This document shows, one piece after another, positions 15,957 to 22,832 of a stretch of 22,832 nt of DNA (position 1 is its first letter; every line of letters begins with the position of its first letter). The position numbers were made by a program, and so were the translations under genes. Below the pieces are notes generated by a model, which saw only the letters and a program-made list of their open reading frames with translations, made no database searches and was not told the origin of the DNA. Source of the DNA: Lachnospiraceae bacterium (GTDB lineage: Bacteria > Bacillota_A > Clostridia > Lachnospirales > Lachnospiraceae); assembly GCA_028694115.1 (NCBI GenBank), contig JAQUUB010000068.1, forward strand, positions 1 to 22,832. Direction: 5' to 3'.

Positions 15957-17057
15957 ATGAAGATTGGTCTTATTACAATTCATCATGCATATAATTTTGG
16001 AGCATCACTGCAATCACATGCAACATATAGGACTTTGTCAAAGCTTGGGCATGAAGTTGAGTTCATTGATTACGACAACAATACTTTTTTGTCTGAACGT
16101 CAGTTATTCTTATCTTTCAACAACTTAGGTAATATACTTCGCAATATTAGAACGCTATTTCAGTTAAATCAACTTAAAACAAGGATACATAAGTTTGAAA
16201 CCTTCTATAACAAATATCTTATTAGCCCGTCACATTATATTAATAATATAGATTGGGATACAACAAGATATAATGTTATTCTTACTGGTAGTGACCAAAC
16301 ATTTAATTTATATCTAACAAATAATCCACAGGAAATGAGACCTTTCTTTTTAGAGAACATCTCAGACAAGAAGAAAGTGACTTATGCGTCAAGTATGGGT
16401 GAGAAATTCTTTAAACTAACAAATTCTGATGAGCAATGGATGAAAGAGCAGTTTCTTAAGTTTAATTCACTTTCTGTAAGAGAAAAGAAATCCGCTGATT
16501 TTATTGAACAGTTGACAGGTGTTAGGCCACAAGTTGTTTTAGATCCTACATTGCTTTTATCAGCCGATGAGTGGAATAAAGAAGTTATCAAATCTAATTA
16601 CGAAAAAGGTGAATATATTGCATTCTATACAGTACTTTCTGACTCTTGGGTTATTAAATATATAGAAAAACTTTCATCTATTACTAGGTTACGTGTAGTC
16701 GCATTACATCAGCGTACAAGATATGAGCTAGGTACAAAGTTTGAATATGCAGGCGATATTGGGCCAGGGGAGTTTTTGTCCATAATAAAGAATGCTAAAT
16801 ATGTTGTTACTACATCATTTCATGCAACTTGTTTTTCTATCATATTTAAAAAACAATTTGTTTCTCTTATAATTGGTGAGGGCAACCGACTGAAGTCTCT
16901 ATTGTCTTCTGTAGGATTGGCGGATCGAATTGTTACTTCTAATTCAGTAAAAGAATATGAAAGGGTATTACAAAATATTGATTTTGATAATTCTCACAAA
17001 ATGTGGCAAGAGGAGAAAAATATTAGTATGGCCTATCTCGAAAATGCTTTAAAATAA
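15957..17057 (+). CDS. Polysaccharide pyruvyl transferase family protein (copy 2)
   Basis: A 366-residue member of the same family as the protein at 7599-8660. Landmarks are MKIGLITIHHAYNFGASLQS (1-20), LTGSDQTFNLYL (109-120; GSD 111-113), SLSVREKKSA (171-180), VVLDPTLL (193-200) and VVTTSFHATCFS (283-294). It differs from copy 1 by a longer N-terminal insertion around residues 40-80 and in most non-motif positions, so this is not a recent duplication. The F420-type iron-sulfur gene follows after 5 bp, the arrangement commonly seen for the pair. It probably modifies a sugar of the repeat unit, with PEP as donor if it acts as a true pyruvyl transferase. Confidence 0.88.
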   Translation: MKIGLITIHHAYNFGASLQSHATYRTLSKLGHEVEFIDYDNNTFLSERQLFLSFNNLGNILRNIRTLFQLNQLKTRIHKFETFYNKYLISPSHYINNIDWDTTRYNVILTGSDQTFNLYLTNNPQEMRPFFLENISDKKKVTYASSMGEKFFKLTNSDEQWMKEQFLKFNSLSVREKKSADFIEQLTGVRPQVVLDPTLLLSADEWNKEVIKSNYEKGEYIAFYTVLSDSWVIKYIEKLSSITRLRVVALHQRTRYELGTKFEYAGDIGPGEFLSIIKNAKYVVTTSFHATCFSIIFKKQFVSLIIGEGNRLKSLLSSVGLADRIVTSNSVKEYERVLQNIDFDNSHKMWQEEKNISMAYLENALK

Positions 17058-17062
17058 AAAAT

Positions 17063-18217
17063 ATGACATATACATCTAATCTGAATGTATGCAGCATTGT
17101 TGAGGAAAAAGATTGTACCGGCTGTAGTGCTTGTATGAATATTTGCAATCATGCAGCAATACAAATGGTAGAAAACGAAATTGGTCATATACTACCAGCT
17201 ATCGACACTGAAAAGTGTGTGGACTGCAGTCTTTGCAAAAAGGTTTGTCCATCATTAAATAATAAAGGTTTATTTAAACCTATTGTGAAAACATATGCTG
17301 CATGGGCAAAAGATTCAGAAGAACACAAAACAAGCACATCGGGAGGCGTCTCTTCTGTTTTATCTAGATATGTTATAAAGGCGGGAGGTGTTGTTTATGG
17401 TTGTACATGCCAAAGAGGGTGTATAATTGAGCATATTAGAGTTGAAAAGGTTGAGGAGCTATGGAGATTAAAAGGTTCAAAATACGTTCAGAGCAATATA
17501 AACAATAGTTATAGAAAAGCTGAACAGGATTTGAAGAATGGACGTATTGTACTCTTTACTGGAACTCCATGCCAAATAGCTGGGTTTAAATCTTTTTTAA
17601 GAAAAGATTATTCAAATTTGTACACAGCAGATATAGTATGCCATGGAGTACCTTCTCAAAGATTGTTGTTTGATCATGTAGAATCTTTGGGATTTAAAAC
17701 AATTGATATTGAAAATGTCTGTTTTAGAGAAGAGGCTGGATATTATCTTACGTTAAAAATAGATAATAAAATTGTATATCGTAAAAATGATTTGCATGAT
17801 TTATACTATTCAGGTTTTAACGATTCATTATTTTCTAGAAAGTCTTGTATTACATGTAAATATGCCCAAAGTAATAGATCGAGTGATATAACAATGGGAG
17901 ACTTTCATAAACTTGGACGTACTATTACTTTTGATGTACAATTGGAAGGTAATGTTTCATTATTAACCGTAAACTCAGAAAGGGGTGCGACTATTTTAGA
18001 AGAAGTAAGAGCAGACTTTCAATTATACGAAAGAACATTTGACGAAGCCTTGTCTGGAAATCCACAATTAAGAATGCCTTCAGTTAGAAAGGGTGATTAT
18101 GAAAATTTTGTTTCATTATATACAAAATTTGGCTACAAGATGGCTGCATTATGGAGCCTAAGATTAAGACTTCTAAAGAATATTATTTTAACTATTATAT
18201 ATAAAATTAAGATATAA
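17063..18217 (+). CDS. Iron-sulfur protein, F420 hydrogenase/dehydrogenase beta-subunit-like, two complete clusters
   Basis: A 384-residue protein. Two complete [4Fe-4S] motifs lie at the N-terminus: C18-x2-C21-x2-C24-x3-C28 and C52-x2-C55-x2-C58-x3-C62-P. The second contrasts with the altered motif of its relative at 2311-3684. The catalytic domain has TSTSGGVSSVLSR (near 92-104), LKGSKYVQSNI, FTGTPCQIAGFKSFL and DIVCHGVPS. A later cysteine pair, CITCKYA, is followed by SDITMGDF. In methanogens FrhB of this family uses FAD to reduce F420. Bacteroidota are not known to make F420, so a different electron acceptor or a sugar substrate is likely. Its immediate neighbour upstream is the pyruvyl transferase-like gene. 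Confidence 0.9.
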   Translation: MTYTSNLNVCSIVEEKDCTGCSACMNICNHAAIQMVENEIGHILPAIDTEKCVDCSLCKKVCPSLNNKGLFKPIVKTYAAWAKDSEEHKTSTSGGVSSVLSRYVIKAGGVVYGCTCQRGCIIEHIRVEKVEELWRLKGSKYVQSNINNSYRKAEQDLKNGRIVLFTGTPCQIAGFKSFLRKDYSNLYTADIVCHGVPSQRLLFDHVESLGFKTIDIENVCFREEAGYYLTLKIDNKIVYRKNDLHDLYYSGFNDSLFSRKSCITCKYAQSNRSSDITMGDFHKLGRTITFDVQLEGNVSLLTVNSERGATILEEVRADFQLYERTFDEALSGNPQLRMPSVRKGDYENFVSLYTKFGYKMAALWSLRLRLLKNIILTIIYKIKI

Positions 18218-18229
18218 ATTAGACCTTTT

Positions 18230-19252
18230 ATGGATATAATATTAAGTGTAGTAATTCCTATATATAAAGTGGAGGATTATCTCGAAAGGTGTGTTAATAG
18301 TGTGTTAAAACAAGATTATTTGCCTATGGAAATTATTCTAGTCAATGATGGTTCGCCTGATAAGTGTCCGTTGATTTGCGATAATTTTGCTAGTATAGAC
18401 AATCGGATAAAGGTAATTCACAAACCTAATGGAGGTTTGTCTTCTGCTAGAAATACTGGCGCAGCAGCAGCTATTGGAAAGTTTATCATATTTATGGACA
18501 GCGATGATCAATGGAACGAAGGACTGTTGAGACCTTTAATGGAGAAGGTTGAGAATACAAATATACCACTAACATTTTTTGGAAGTTTAGGTCTTTATGA
18601 GGGGGGAATTGTCATGGAACGTAATAATGGTAGTTTTTTTGAAGAGCCATACAGAGTTCTCCAAAGAGATGACTATTACAAAATGTTGATTGCTCAGGGA
18701 AATCTTCATGAAGGTGCAAGTACTTTAGTGATTCTTAGAGAATTCTATTTGAAGAACCAACTCGATTTTAAAGACAGTATAATTGGAGAAGATACCGAAT
18801 GGATGTTTAGAGTATTGCGCGTTGTTCAACAAGTTGCAATATGTGATATTCCTTTATATTTGTATACTGTAGGCCGACCTGGTTCAATTACACAAACTGC
18901 ATCCACTAGAAGCGTCAAAGATACGATAAGGATTATCAAATGGAGTCTGGAATATTATAATGTTCATACTGAGTCAGTCACAAAGAATTGGGAACTTGCA
19001 CACTGCTCATATCTTTGGTCTATTGCATTGGGCATATATAACAATATACCAAATGAGGTTTCGTCTAATATTAAGAAGGACTTAAAAACATTGCGCAAAC
19101 ATTTAGATTTATCAACCCATCCAAAGTCTAAACAAGTAGGAATTATCTATAGTTTATTTGGATTCTATGTTACCACAAAGGTATTGAAGTTATATATGAA
19201 TTTACATAGACTCAATATCATTAATAAGAAGAAAATAATAAATGGGAAATAA
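18230..19252 (+). CDS. Glycosyltransferase, GT2 family
   Basis: A 340-residue GT-A glycosyltransferase. Its N-terminal catalytic domain has ILSVVIPIYKVEDYLERCVN (4-23), ILVNDGSPDKCP (36-47) with D40, KPNGGLSSARNTGAAAAIGK (65-84) and IIFMDSDDQWNE (86-97) with the DxD at D90-S-D92. The segment IIGEDTEWMFRV (around 184-195) carries the acidic E-D-x-E/D pattern often found at the catalytic base position in this group. The C-terminal portion is variable and ends in a basic tail (HRLNIINKKKIINGK). The last 11 bp overlap the start of the next gene in another frame, suggesting translational coupling. Confidence 0.94.
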   Translation: MDIILSVVIPIYKVEDYLERCVNSVLKQDYLPMEIILVNDGSPDKCPLICDNFASIDNRIKVIHKPNGGLSSARNTGAAAAIGKFIIFMDSDDQWNEGLLRPLMEKVENTNIPLTFFGSLGLYEGGIVMERNNGSFFEEPYRVLQRDDYYKMLIAQGNLHEGASTLVILREFYLKNQLDFKDSIIGEDTEWMFRVLRVVQQVAICDIPLYLYTVGRPGSITQTASTRSVKDTIRIIKWSLEYYNVHTESVTKNWELAHCSYLWSIALGIYNNIPNEVSSNIKKDLKTLRKHLDLSTHPKSKQVGIIYSLFGFYVTTKVLKLYMNLHRLNIINKKKIINGK

Positions 19253-20555
19253 AATAAGGGTATTACTTTTAGTTGCAGAACCTTGGCGTGGTGATGATTC
19301 AGGAGGTAACTCTATGAATAATTTTTTTGAGGGAATGAATGGGGTTGTGTTTGCTCATATTTATAATAGTGACAGCATGCCTATAAATAATGTGTGTAAT
19401 AGATATTTTCAAATTTCAGAAAGGGAGTCTTTCAAAAGCTTCTTTACACGGAAAAAAGTTGGTCGAGAATTAACAAACGACAGAATCAATAGACTTAAGA
19501 CAGATGGCACATTAACGATATCAAACACTTCTTCTATTAGTAAACTTCTAAGATGGGTCAAGAATGTTCGTCCAGAATTTCTAATTAGCATTAAACTACT
19601 TTTACGTCGATACTGTAATTGGAGAACTCCAGAATTAAATAAGTTCATTCTCGATTTTAACCCTGATGTTATTTACGCACCATGTTATGCTTCACCATTC
19701 CAGTTAGCACTAACCCGTCACGTAAAGAAACTTACTGGTAAAAAAATGATATCTTGGTCTGCAGATGACAATTATTCTCTTCGTCAGTTGAGTTTTTCAC
19801 CTTTTTATTGGATAAACCGTTTCTGGAATCGCCACTGTTTGCGCAAAACATATCCTTGTTATGATGAGTTCTATTCAATCAGTGAGGACGAAATAAATGA
19901 AATGTCTCCAATTGTTGGTAAGCAAATGAAGGTGCTTCGAAAAGGTGTAGTGGTGCCAGAGTCATTCACCCCACGTGAGGTTCACACTCCTGTCAAATTC
20001 ATCTATGCTGGTGGATTGTATTGCAACCGCTTCAAGAGTTTGATAAAGGTAGCAAATGCTATCCAAAAGCTTAATATGGATTGCATAAAGGCTGAATTAC
20101 ATATCTACACAGGTAGCAAAATGGAAGGAAGAAGTGAGGAACTTCTGAATGATGGTAGAAATTCATTTGTACATGGTCTTGTTACTCCAGAACAGCTAAC
20201 AAAACTATACTTAGACAGTGATGTGGCAATACATTGTGAGTCATTTGACATAAAATATCGCCTCATGACTCGTCTGTCCTTCTCAACCAAAATTATTGAC
20301 TGTTTCCAAAGTGGATGTGCAATCCTTGCAATTGCATGGTCTAATCATACTGGATTGAAGTACCTTCAGAAGGAGGATGCAGCCATATGTGTAAGTGATG
20401 TGAATGATATTGAAAGTACAATTGCTCATATTGTTGAGCACCCCGAATTGATTAAAGAGTATGCACGAAAGGCTTATGAGTGCGAGAAAAGAAATCATCG
20501 CATAGAAGATGTGCAAAAAACGTTGTATGATAGTTTTATTCGTTGTTCCTCGTAA
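19242..20555 (+). CDS. Putative GT-B glycosyltransferase, GT4-like and divergent
   Basis: A 437-residue protein with a GT4-like organisation. The N-terminal half starts IRVLLLVAEPWRGDDSGGNS and includes FNPDVIYAPCYASPFQLALT and MISWSADDNY. A probable second domain begins near residue 245 with PVKFIYAGGLYCNRFKSLIK, followed by ELHIYTGSK and VHGLVTPEQLTKLYLDSDVA. At the usual E-x7-E position the sequence is HCESFDIKYRLMTRLSFSTK followed by DCFQSGCAILAI, so the canonical second glutamate is absent while the following C-G-A-I-type segment is kept. This is seen in some divergent GT-B enzymes, so it is probably active, but it is less certain than the others. It overlaps the GT2 gene by 11 bp and is the last gene of the tightly packed part. 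Confidence 0.8.
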   Translation: MGNKIRVLLLVAEPWRGDDSGGNSMNNFFEGMNGVVFAHIYNSDSMPINNVCNRYFQISERESFKSFFTRKKVGRELTNDRINRLKTDGTLTISNTSSISKLLRWVKNVRPEFLISIKLLLRRYCNWRTPELNKFILDFNPDVIYAPCYASPFQLALTRHVKKLTGKKMISWSADDNYSLRQLSFSPFYWINRFWNRHCLRKTYPCYDEFYSISEDEINEMSPIVGKQMKVLRKGVVVPESFTPREVHTPVKFIYAGGLYCNRFKSLIKVANAIQKLNMDCIKAELHIYTGSKMEGRSEELLNDGRNSFVHGLVTPEQLTKLYLDSDVAIHCESFDIKYRLMTRLSFSTKIIDCFQSGCAILAIAWSNHTGLKYLQKEDAAICVSDVNDIESTIAHIVEHPELIKEYARKAYECEKRNHRIEDVQKTLYDSFIRCSS

Positions 20556-20741
20556 GGGGTATCAAATCTAAATAAAAGATTCATTAATCCACCAAAGTAC
20601 TCATTAATTGTTTATTACAGAATACTCCTTTATAATCCATTAATTGACAATATAATGATATCAGATGGCAGCAATAAAGAGCTGGATAAAGTTTAGAATT
20701 AATTTTTATCGAGACCAAGTTTATAGCCAAGAAAACACAAG

Positions 20742-21404
20742 ATGAATCTTTCCTTACAAATTTTCAAAAGCAGTTTATCCTTAATATATAACCATTTGGT
20801 CCTGAATAATTTTTCAATAGATATATATAGAAATAACTACATTCTATCAATAAACCCAGTAGAGTATTTCTTCAAACATAGTTTAACTCCCCAACTACTA
20901 TCTTTTCGAATGAGTACGGAAATGCTAGTTTCTTTAATTGTTATGTTTATTGCACTTTTATTCACACTGTTTTCTAAGAATAGCAACAATACGAAAGGAA
21001 AATCAGCAAAGTGGATATTGCTAATAGAATATGTATTCTTGATTCTTTGTATTACCATATTGAGTAGAAGGGGCTATGATTCAAAAGGTGTTAACCTTGT
21101 ACCTTTTTGGAGCTATAGTGCTACAGGTGAGTTTGGAATCAACATGATTGCAGAAAATGTGCTCAATGTAATACTATTTATTCCTTTTGGGTTTTTGATA
21201 GGTTTCATAATACGTTTTAGGAAGTGGAAGATAGCAATGATCATTGGCTGTGCTTTATCCATCACAATTGAATTGCTCCAACTAATCCTAAGAAAAGGTT
21301 TCTGTGAGTTTGATGATGTCTTTCATAACACTCTTGGATGCTTGATTGGATATGGGTTGTACATACTGATTGTTTGGTGCAAGCGGATATTAAAAAAACA
21401 TTAA
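20742..21404 (+). CDS. VanZ-like family membrane protein
   Basis: A 220-residue protein with about five predicted membrane segments (approximately 61-78, 91-107, 138-158, 163-182, 197-212). The VanZ-family signature is complete: NLVPFWSY (118-125), ENVLNVILFIPFGFLIGF (138-155), E177-LLQ, and FDDVFHNTLGCLIGYGL (190-206) with D191, D192, N196, G199 and G203. The first 60 residues are poorly conserved-looking. VanZ of enterococci gives low-level teicoplanin resistance, but most homologues, including those in Bacteroidota capsule loci, have no known function. The gene is separated from upstream glycosyltransferases by 186 bp of AT-rich DNA containing several CATTAAT repeats and no clear promoter. 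Confidence 0.88.
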   Translation: MNLSLQIFKSSLSLIYNHLVLNNFSIDIYRNNYILSINPVEYFFKHSLTPQLLSFRMSTEMLVSLIVMFIALLFTLFSKNSNNTKGKSAKWILLIEYVFLILCITILSRRGYDSKGVNLVPFWSYSATGEFGINMIAENVLNVILFIPFGFLIGFIIRFRKWKIAMIIGCALSITIELLQLILRKGFCEFDDVFHNTLGCLIGYGLYILIVWCKRILKKH

Positions 21405-21701
21405 TGCTTGAATACTGAACTTCAAATTTCCCAACGAGAAAAAGATATTCCGACACTACTAATACGCAAGCTGGCTCCACTAGCATATGCTTCCGAAAGT
21501 TGTAAGATAAGGATATAATGACCGGATATTGGTCAGACAGACAAGCCTATACCACAAAAGTTGAAGGATTTACTGGAGATAAGGCCTTTAAGAGGGTACT
21601 CTTTATTTATAGAAAGTATTGGATTATTATAATGCATTGTCATAAGTTTAAAGTTAAAGAGTTTAATTGTTTAACAGCTGAAAAATATAATCAATAAAAT
21701 A
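21405..21701. other. Intergenic gap between VanZ-like and PIG-L genes
   Basis: A 297-bp stretch, wide for this locus. The first half (to about 21505) has stops in every forward frame and no recognisable element. The second half holds the small open frame listed separately. No canonical promoter or terminator hairpin was found. It may be decayed DNA from a lost gene. Confidence 0.4.
21518..21697 (+). CDS. Small hypothetical ORF, 59 residues
   Basis: ATG at 21518 opens a 59-residue frame ending at TAA 21695-21697, four bases before the next gene's start. It begins MTGYWSDRQAYTTKVEGFTG, has mixed composition with a basic centre (KAFKRVLFIYRKYW), and has no signal peptide or motif I recognise. 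Its closeness to the next start would suit an operon gene, but it could equally be the tail of a degraded gene or chance. Codon composition is not clearly coding. Confidence 0.3.
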   Translation: MTGYWSDRQAYTTKVEGFTGDKAFKRVLFIYRKYWIIIMHCHKFKVKEFNCLTAEKYNQ

Positions 21702-22379
21702 ATGAAATATCTATTAGTAGTAGCTCATCCTGATGATGAGGTGTTAGGTGCAGGTGCATCTATTTGGAAATGGGTTCATAGTGGCGATACTGTGGACGTT
21801 TGTATCATGTGTACAGAGGCTAAAGCTCGTGCTTTCCGTCCAGAGGATGAAGAGTTGAATAGTGATTTGCATGAATCAGCGACATACTTAGGCATTAACA
21901 AGGTGTATGAGGCGACCTTCCCTAATATTGAGATGAATACAGTTCCTCACTTAAAGTTGGTACAGTTCATCGAGAGCGTAATAATGGAAAGTGAACCTGA
22001 TATTATAATTACTCACCATCCGGCTGATACCAACAATGATCACCCTATGACATCTATGTCGTGTCAGGCAGCAATTAGACTCTTCCAACGTCGCCCAGAA
22101 GTTAAACGTGTGAAAGAGTTCTGGTATATGGAAGTTCCTTCATGTACAGAATGGGCAATCAATAATTCCTTAAATCTATTCCGCCCTAACTGTTATGTTG
22201 AGGTAGGGATGGAAGGAGTTGAAGCCAAGATTAAAGCTTTAACCATGTACCGTGGTGTGATGCGCCCCTATCCTCACCCACGTTCTGCAGAGTATATCAC
22301 AGGCCTTGCAGCGATGAGAGGTGGACAGTGGGGACAAAATTATTCCGAGGCTTTTGAAATTGTGTTGAGAGCATATTGA
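21702..22379 (+). CDS. PIG-L/LmbE-type zinc-dependent N-deacetylase
   Basis: A 225-residue protein of the PIG-L/LmbE family, near the usual size. It starts MKYLLVVAHPDDEVLGAGAS, giving the zinc motif H9-P-D11-D12-E13. The second motif, HHPADTNNDHPMTS (105-118), supplies H114. H9, D12 and H114 correspond to the metal ligands of MshB-type deacetylases, with D11 as the likely general base. The family removes acetyl groups from N-acetylated amino sugars. In this locus it may deacetylate a nucleotide sugar or a residue of the lipid-linked unit, exposing an amine for further modification; that is inference. It is the last gene of the cluster and is less AT-rich than the VanZ-like gene before it. 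Confidence 0.92.
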   Translation: MKYLLVVAHPDDEVLGAGASIWKWVHSGDTVDVCIMCTEAKARAFRPEDEELNSDLHESATYLGINKVYEATFPNIEMNTVPHLKLVQFIESVIMESEPDIIITHHPADTNNDHPMTSMSCQAAIRLFQRRPEVKRVKEFWYMEVPSCTEWAINNSLNLFRPNCYVEVGMEGVEAKIKALTMYRGVMRPYPHPRSAEYITGLAAMRGGQWGQNYSEAFEIVLRAY

Positions 22380-22443
22380 TTAAATTCATTTACTTTTCCC
22401 AATAGGTCTAAGAGATGAAAACTATAAGACAATATCTCACATG

Positions 22444-22577
22444 CACAACCAATTGTACTAATAAACAAAGTGCTATAGAACATGTAAGATAAGTTTGGTA
22501 GTCTGGAAAACTGCCGTATATTTGCAATACGATATAAGACACGGTACCAACCTTTCTCTTATATTTGTTTTGGTTAA
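22444..22577 (+). repeat. Direct repeat copy 1: promoter plus leader hairpin
   Basis: This segment is nearly identical to 22671-22817. Shared blocks are CAATTGTACTAATAAA, TATAGAACATGTAA, TTTGGTAGTCTGGAAAA, CGTATATTTGC, and GATATAAGACACGGTAC followed by CTTTCTCTTATAT. The copies begin 227 bp apart. The differences are a few substitutions and a small indel in the hairpin loop. Confidence 0.9.
22494..22530 (+). promoter_or_regulatory. Bacteroidota sigma-ABfr-type promoter, copy 1
   Basis: TTTG (22494-22497) and TATATTTG (22517-22524) are separated by 19 bp, an exact match to the Bacteroidota -33/-7 consensus TTTG-N19-21-TAnnTTTG. Transcription would start near 22530. Confidence 0.85.
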
Positions 22578-22619
22578 GCTTAAGCATTCGGCCCTGCAGA
22601 GTCGGATGCTTTTGTTTTT
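22530..22619 (+). ncRNA. Candidate short untranslated RNA or attenuated leader
   Basis: From the predicted start near 22530 the transcript would contain an 8-bp hairpin (22532-22539 with 22557-22564, ATATAAGA/TCTTATAT) and would end at the terminator finishing at 22619, about 90 nt in all. There is no ATG in it. It could be a small RNA, or a leader whose terminator is bypassed under some conditions. Only structure supports it. Confidence 0.45.
22582..22619 (+). terminator. Rho-independent terminator
   Basis: AAGCATTCGG (22582-22591) pairs with TCGGATGCTT (22602-22611), a 10-bp stem with two G-T wobbles and the 10-base loop CCCTGCAGAG. It is followed by the T-rich tract TTTGTTTTT. It would stop both the short transcript from promoter copy 1 and any read-through from the polysaccharide operon. 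Confidence 0.8.
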
Positions 22620-22670
22620 AGGTCCCTCCTATCCCATCCCCGATGTGCCTTTACAATAAGATTCCATTTA

Positions 22671-22817
22671 CACAAGCAATTGTACTAATAAATAAACTGT
22701 TATAGAACATGTAAAATTAGTTTGGTAGTCTGGAAAAGGGGCGTATATTTGCAGTACGATATAAGACACGGTACTACAGTACCTTTCTCTTATATTCTAA
22801 GTTAAGGTTTTGGTTAA
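22671..22817 (+). repeat. Direct repeat copy 2: promoter plus leader hairpin
   Basis: Second copy of the unit described at 22444-22577. The hairpin arms (22759-22766 and 22788-22795) are unchanged. The loop is longer and contains an extra inverted repeat, GGTAC (22770-22774) with GTACC (22779-22783). What it drives lies beyond the window. Confidence 0.9.
22721..22757 (+). promoter_or_regulatory. Bacteroidota sigma-ABfr-type promoter, copy 2
   Basis: TTTG (22721-22724) and TATATTTG (22744-22751) are 19 bp apart, identical in geometry to copy 1. Transcription would start near 22757 and run out of the window to the right. Confidence 0.85.
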
Positions 22818-22832
22818 AATAGAGATATCCGG

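Noticed and set aside
1..22832. CRISPR array, tRNA or rRNA genes, insertion sequences
   Set aside because: No regularly spaced repeats, no tRNA-like cloverleaf or rRNA sequence noticed, and no transposase frame or terminal inverted repeats around any gene.

Overview
The window is almost entirely one rightward-transcribed surface polysaccharide (capsule/exopolysaccharide) locus from a member of the Bacteroidota, most likely Bacteroides, Phocaeicola or a close relative. The evidence is an AT-rich genome, starts without Shine-Dalgarno sequences (typically AAT-rich leaders before ATG), two exact copies of the Bacteroidota promoter pattern TTTG-N19-TAnnTTTG at the right end, and a gene content typical of these loci. 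All seventeen confident genes are on the + strand.

Layout. Bases 3-128 hold the last codons of an upstream gene and its rho-independent terminator. Bases 129-724 are a gene-free leader with a striking set of CCCTTAAG-type inverted repeats. The locus then runs: flippase Wzx (725-2260); an iron-sulfur F420-hydrogenase-beta-like protein (2311-3684); a three-gene CapE/CapF/CapG cassette for UDP-N-acetyl-L-fucosamine (3719-7198); about 400 bp of possible gene debris; a pyruvyl transferase-like protein (7599-8660); a GT4 glycosyltransferase (8670-9884); an EpsG-type polymerase Wzy (9887-10975); a small PglC-type initiating sugar-phosphate transferase (10996-11649); a DegT-like PLP protein and an ATP-grasp ligase (11646-13762); GT4 and GT2 glycosyltransferases (13764-15951); a second pyruvyl transferase-like/F420-beta-like pair (15957-18217); two more glycosyltransferases (18230-20555); then, more loosely spaced, a VanZ-like membrane protein (20742-21404) and a PIG-L/LmbE deacetylase (21702-22379). 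The final 450 bp carry a duplicated promoter/hairpin unit, the first copy ending in a terminator about 90 nt after its predicted start.

How it fits together (partly inference). The PglC-type enzyme would load the first sugar phosphate onto undecaprenyl phosphate. Five glycosyltransferases could then extend it, at least one probably using UDP-L-FucNAc made by CapEFG. Two pyruvyl transferase-like and two iron-sulfur proteins, plus the PLP/ATP-grasp pair and the deacetylase, would decorate or modify sugars. Wzx flips the repeat unit and Wzy polymerises it. If each glycosyltransferase acts once, the repeat unit is about a hexasaccharide. No export (Wza/Wzc) or UpxY/UpxZ regulatory gene is visible in the window.

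Most interesting points: the recurring pairing of pyruvyl transferase-like genes with F420-type iron-sulfur proteins in a lineage not known to make F420, one of them with an altered second cluster; the CapEFG cassette that appears to have split one such pair; the short DegT-like/ATP-grasp pair; and the tandem promoter-hairpin units that could make a short untranslated RNA.
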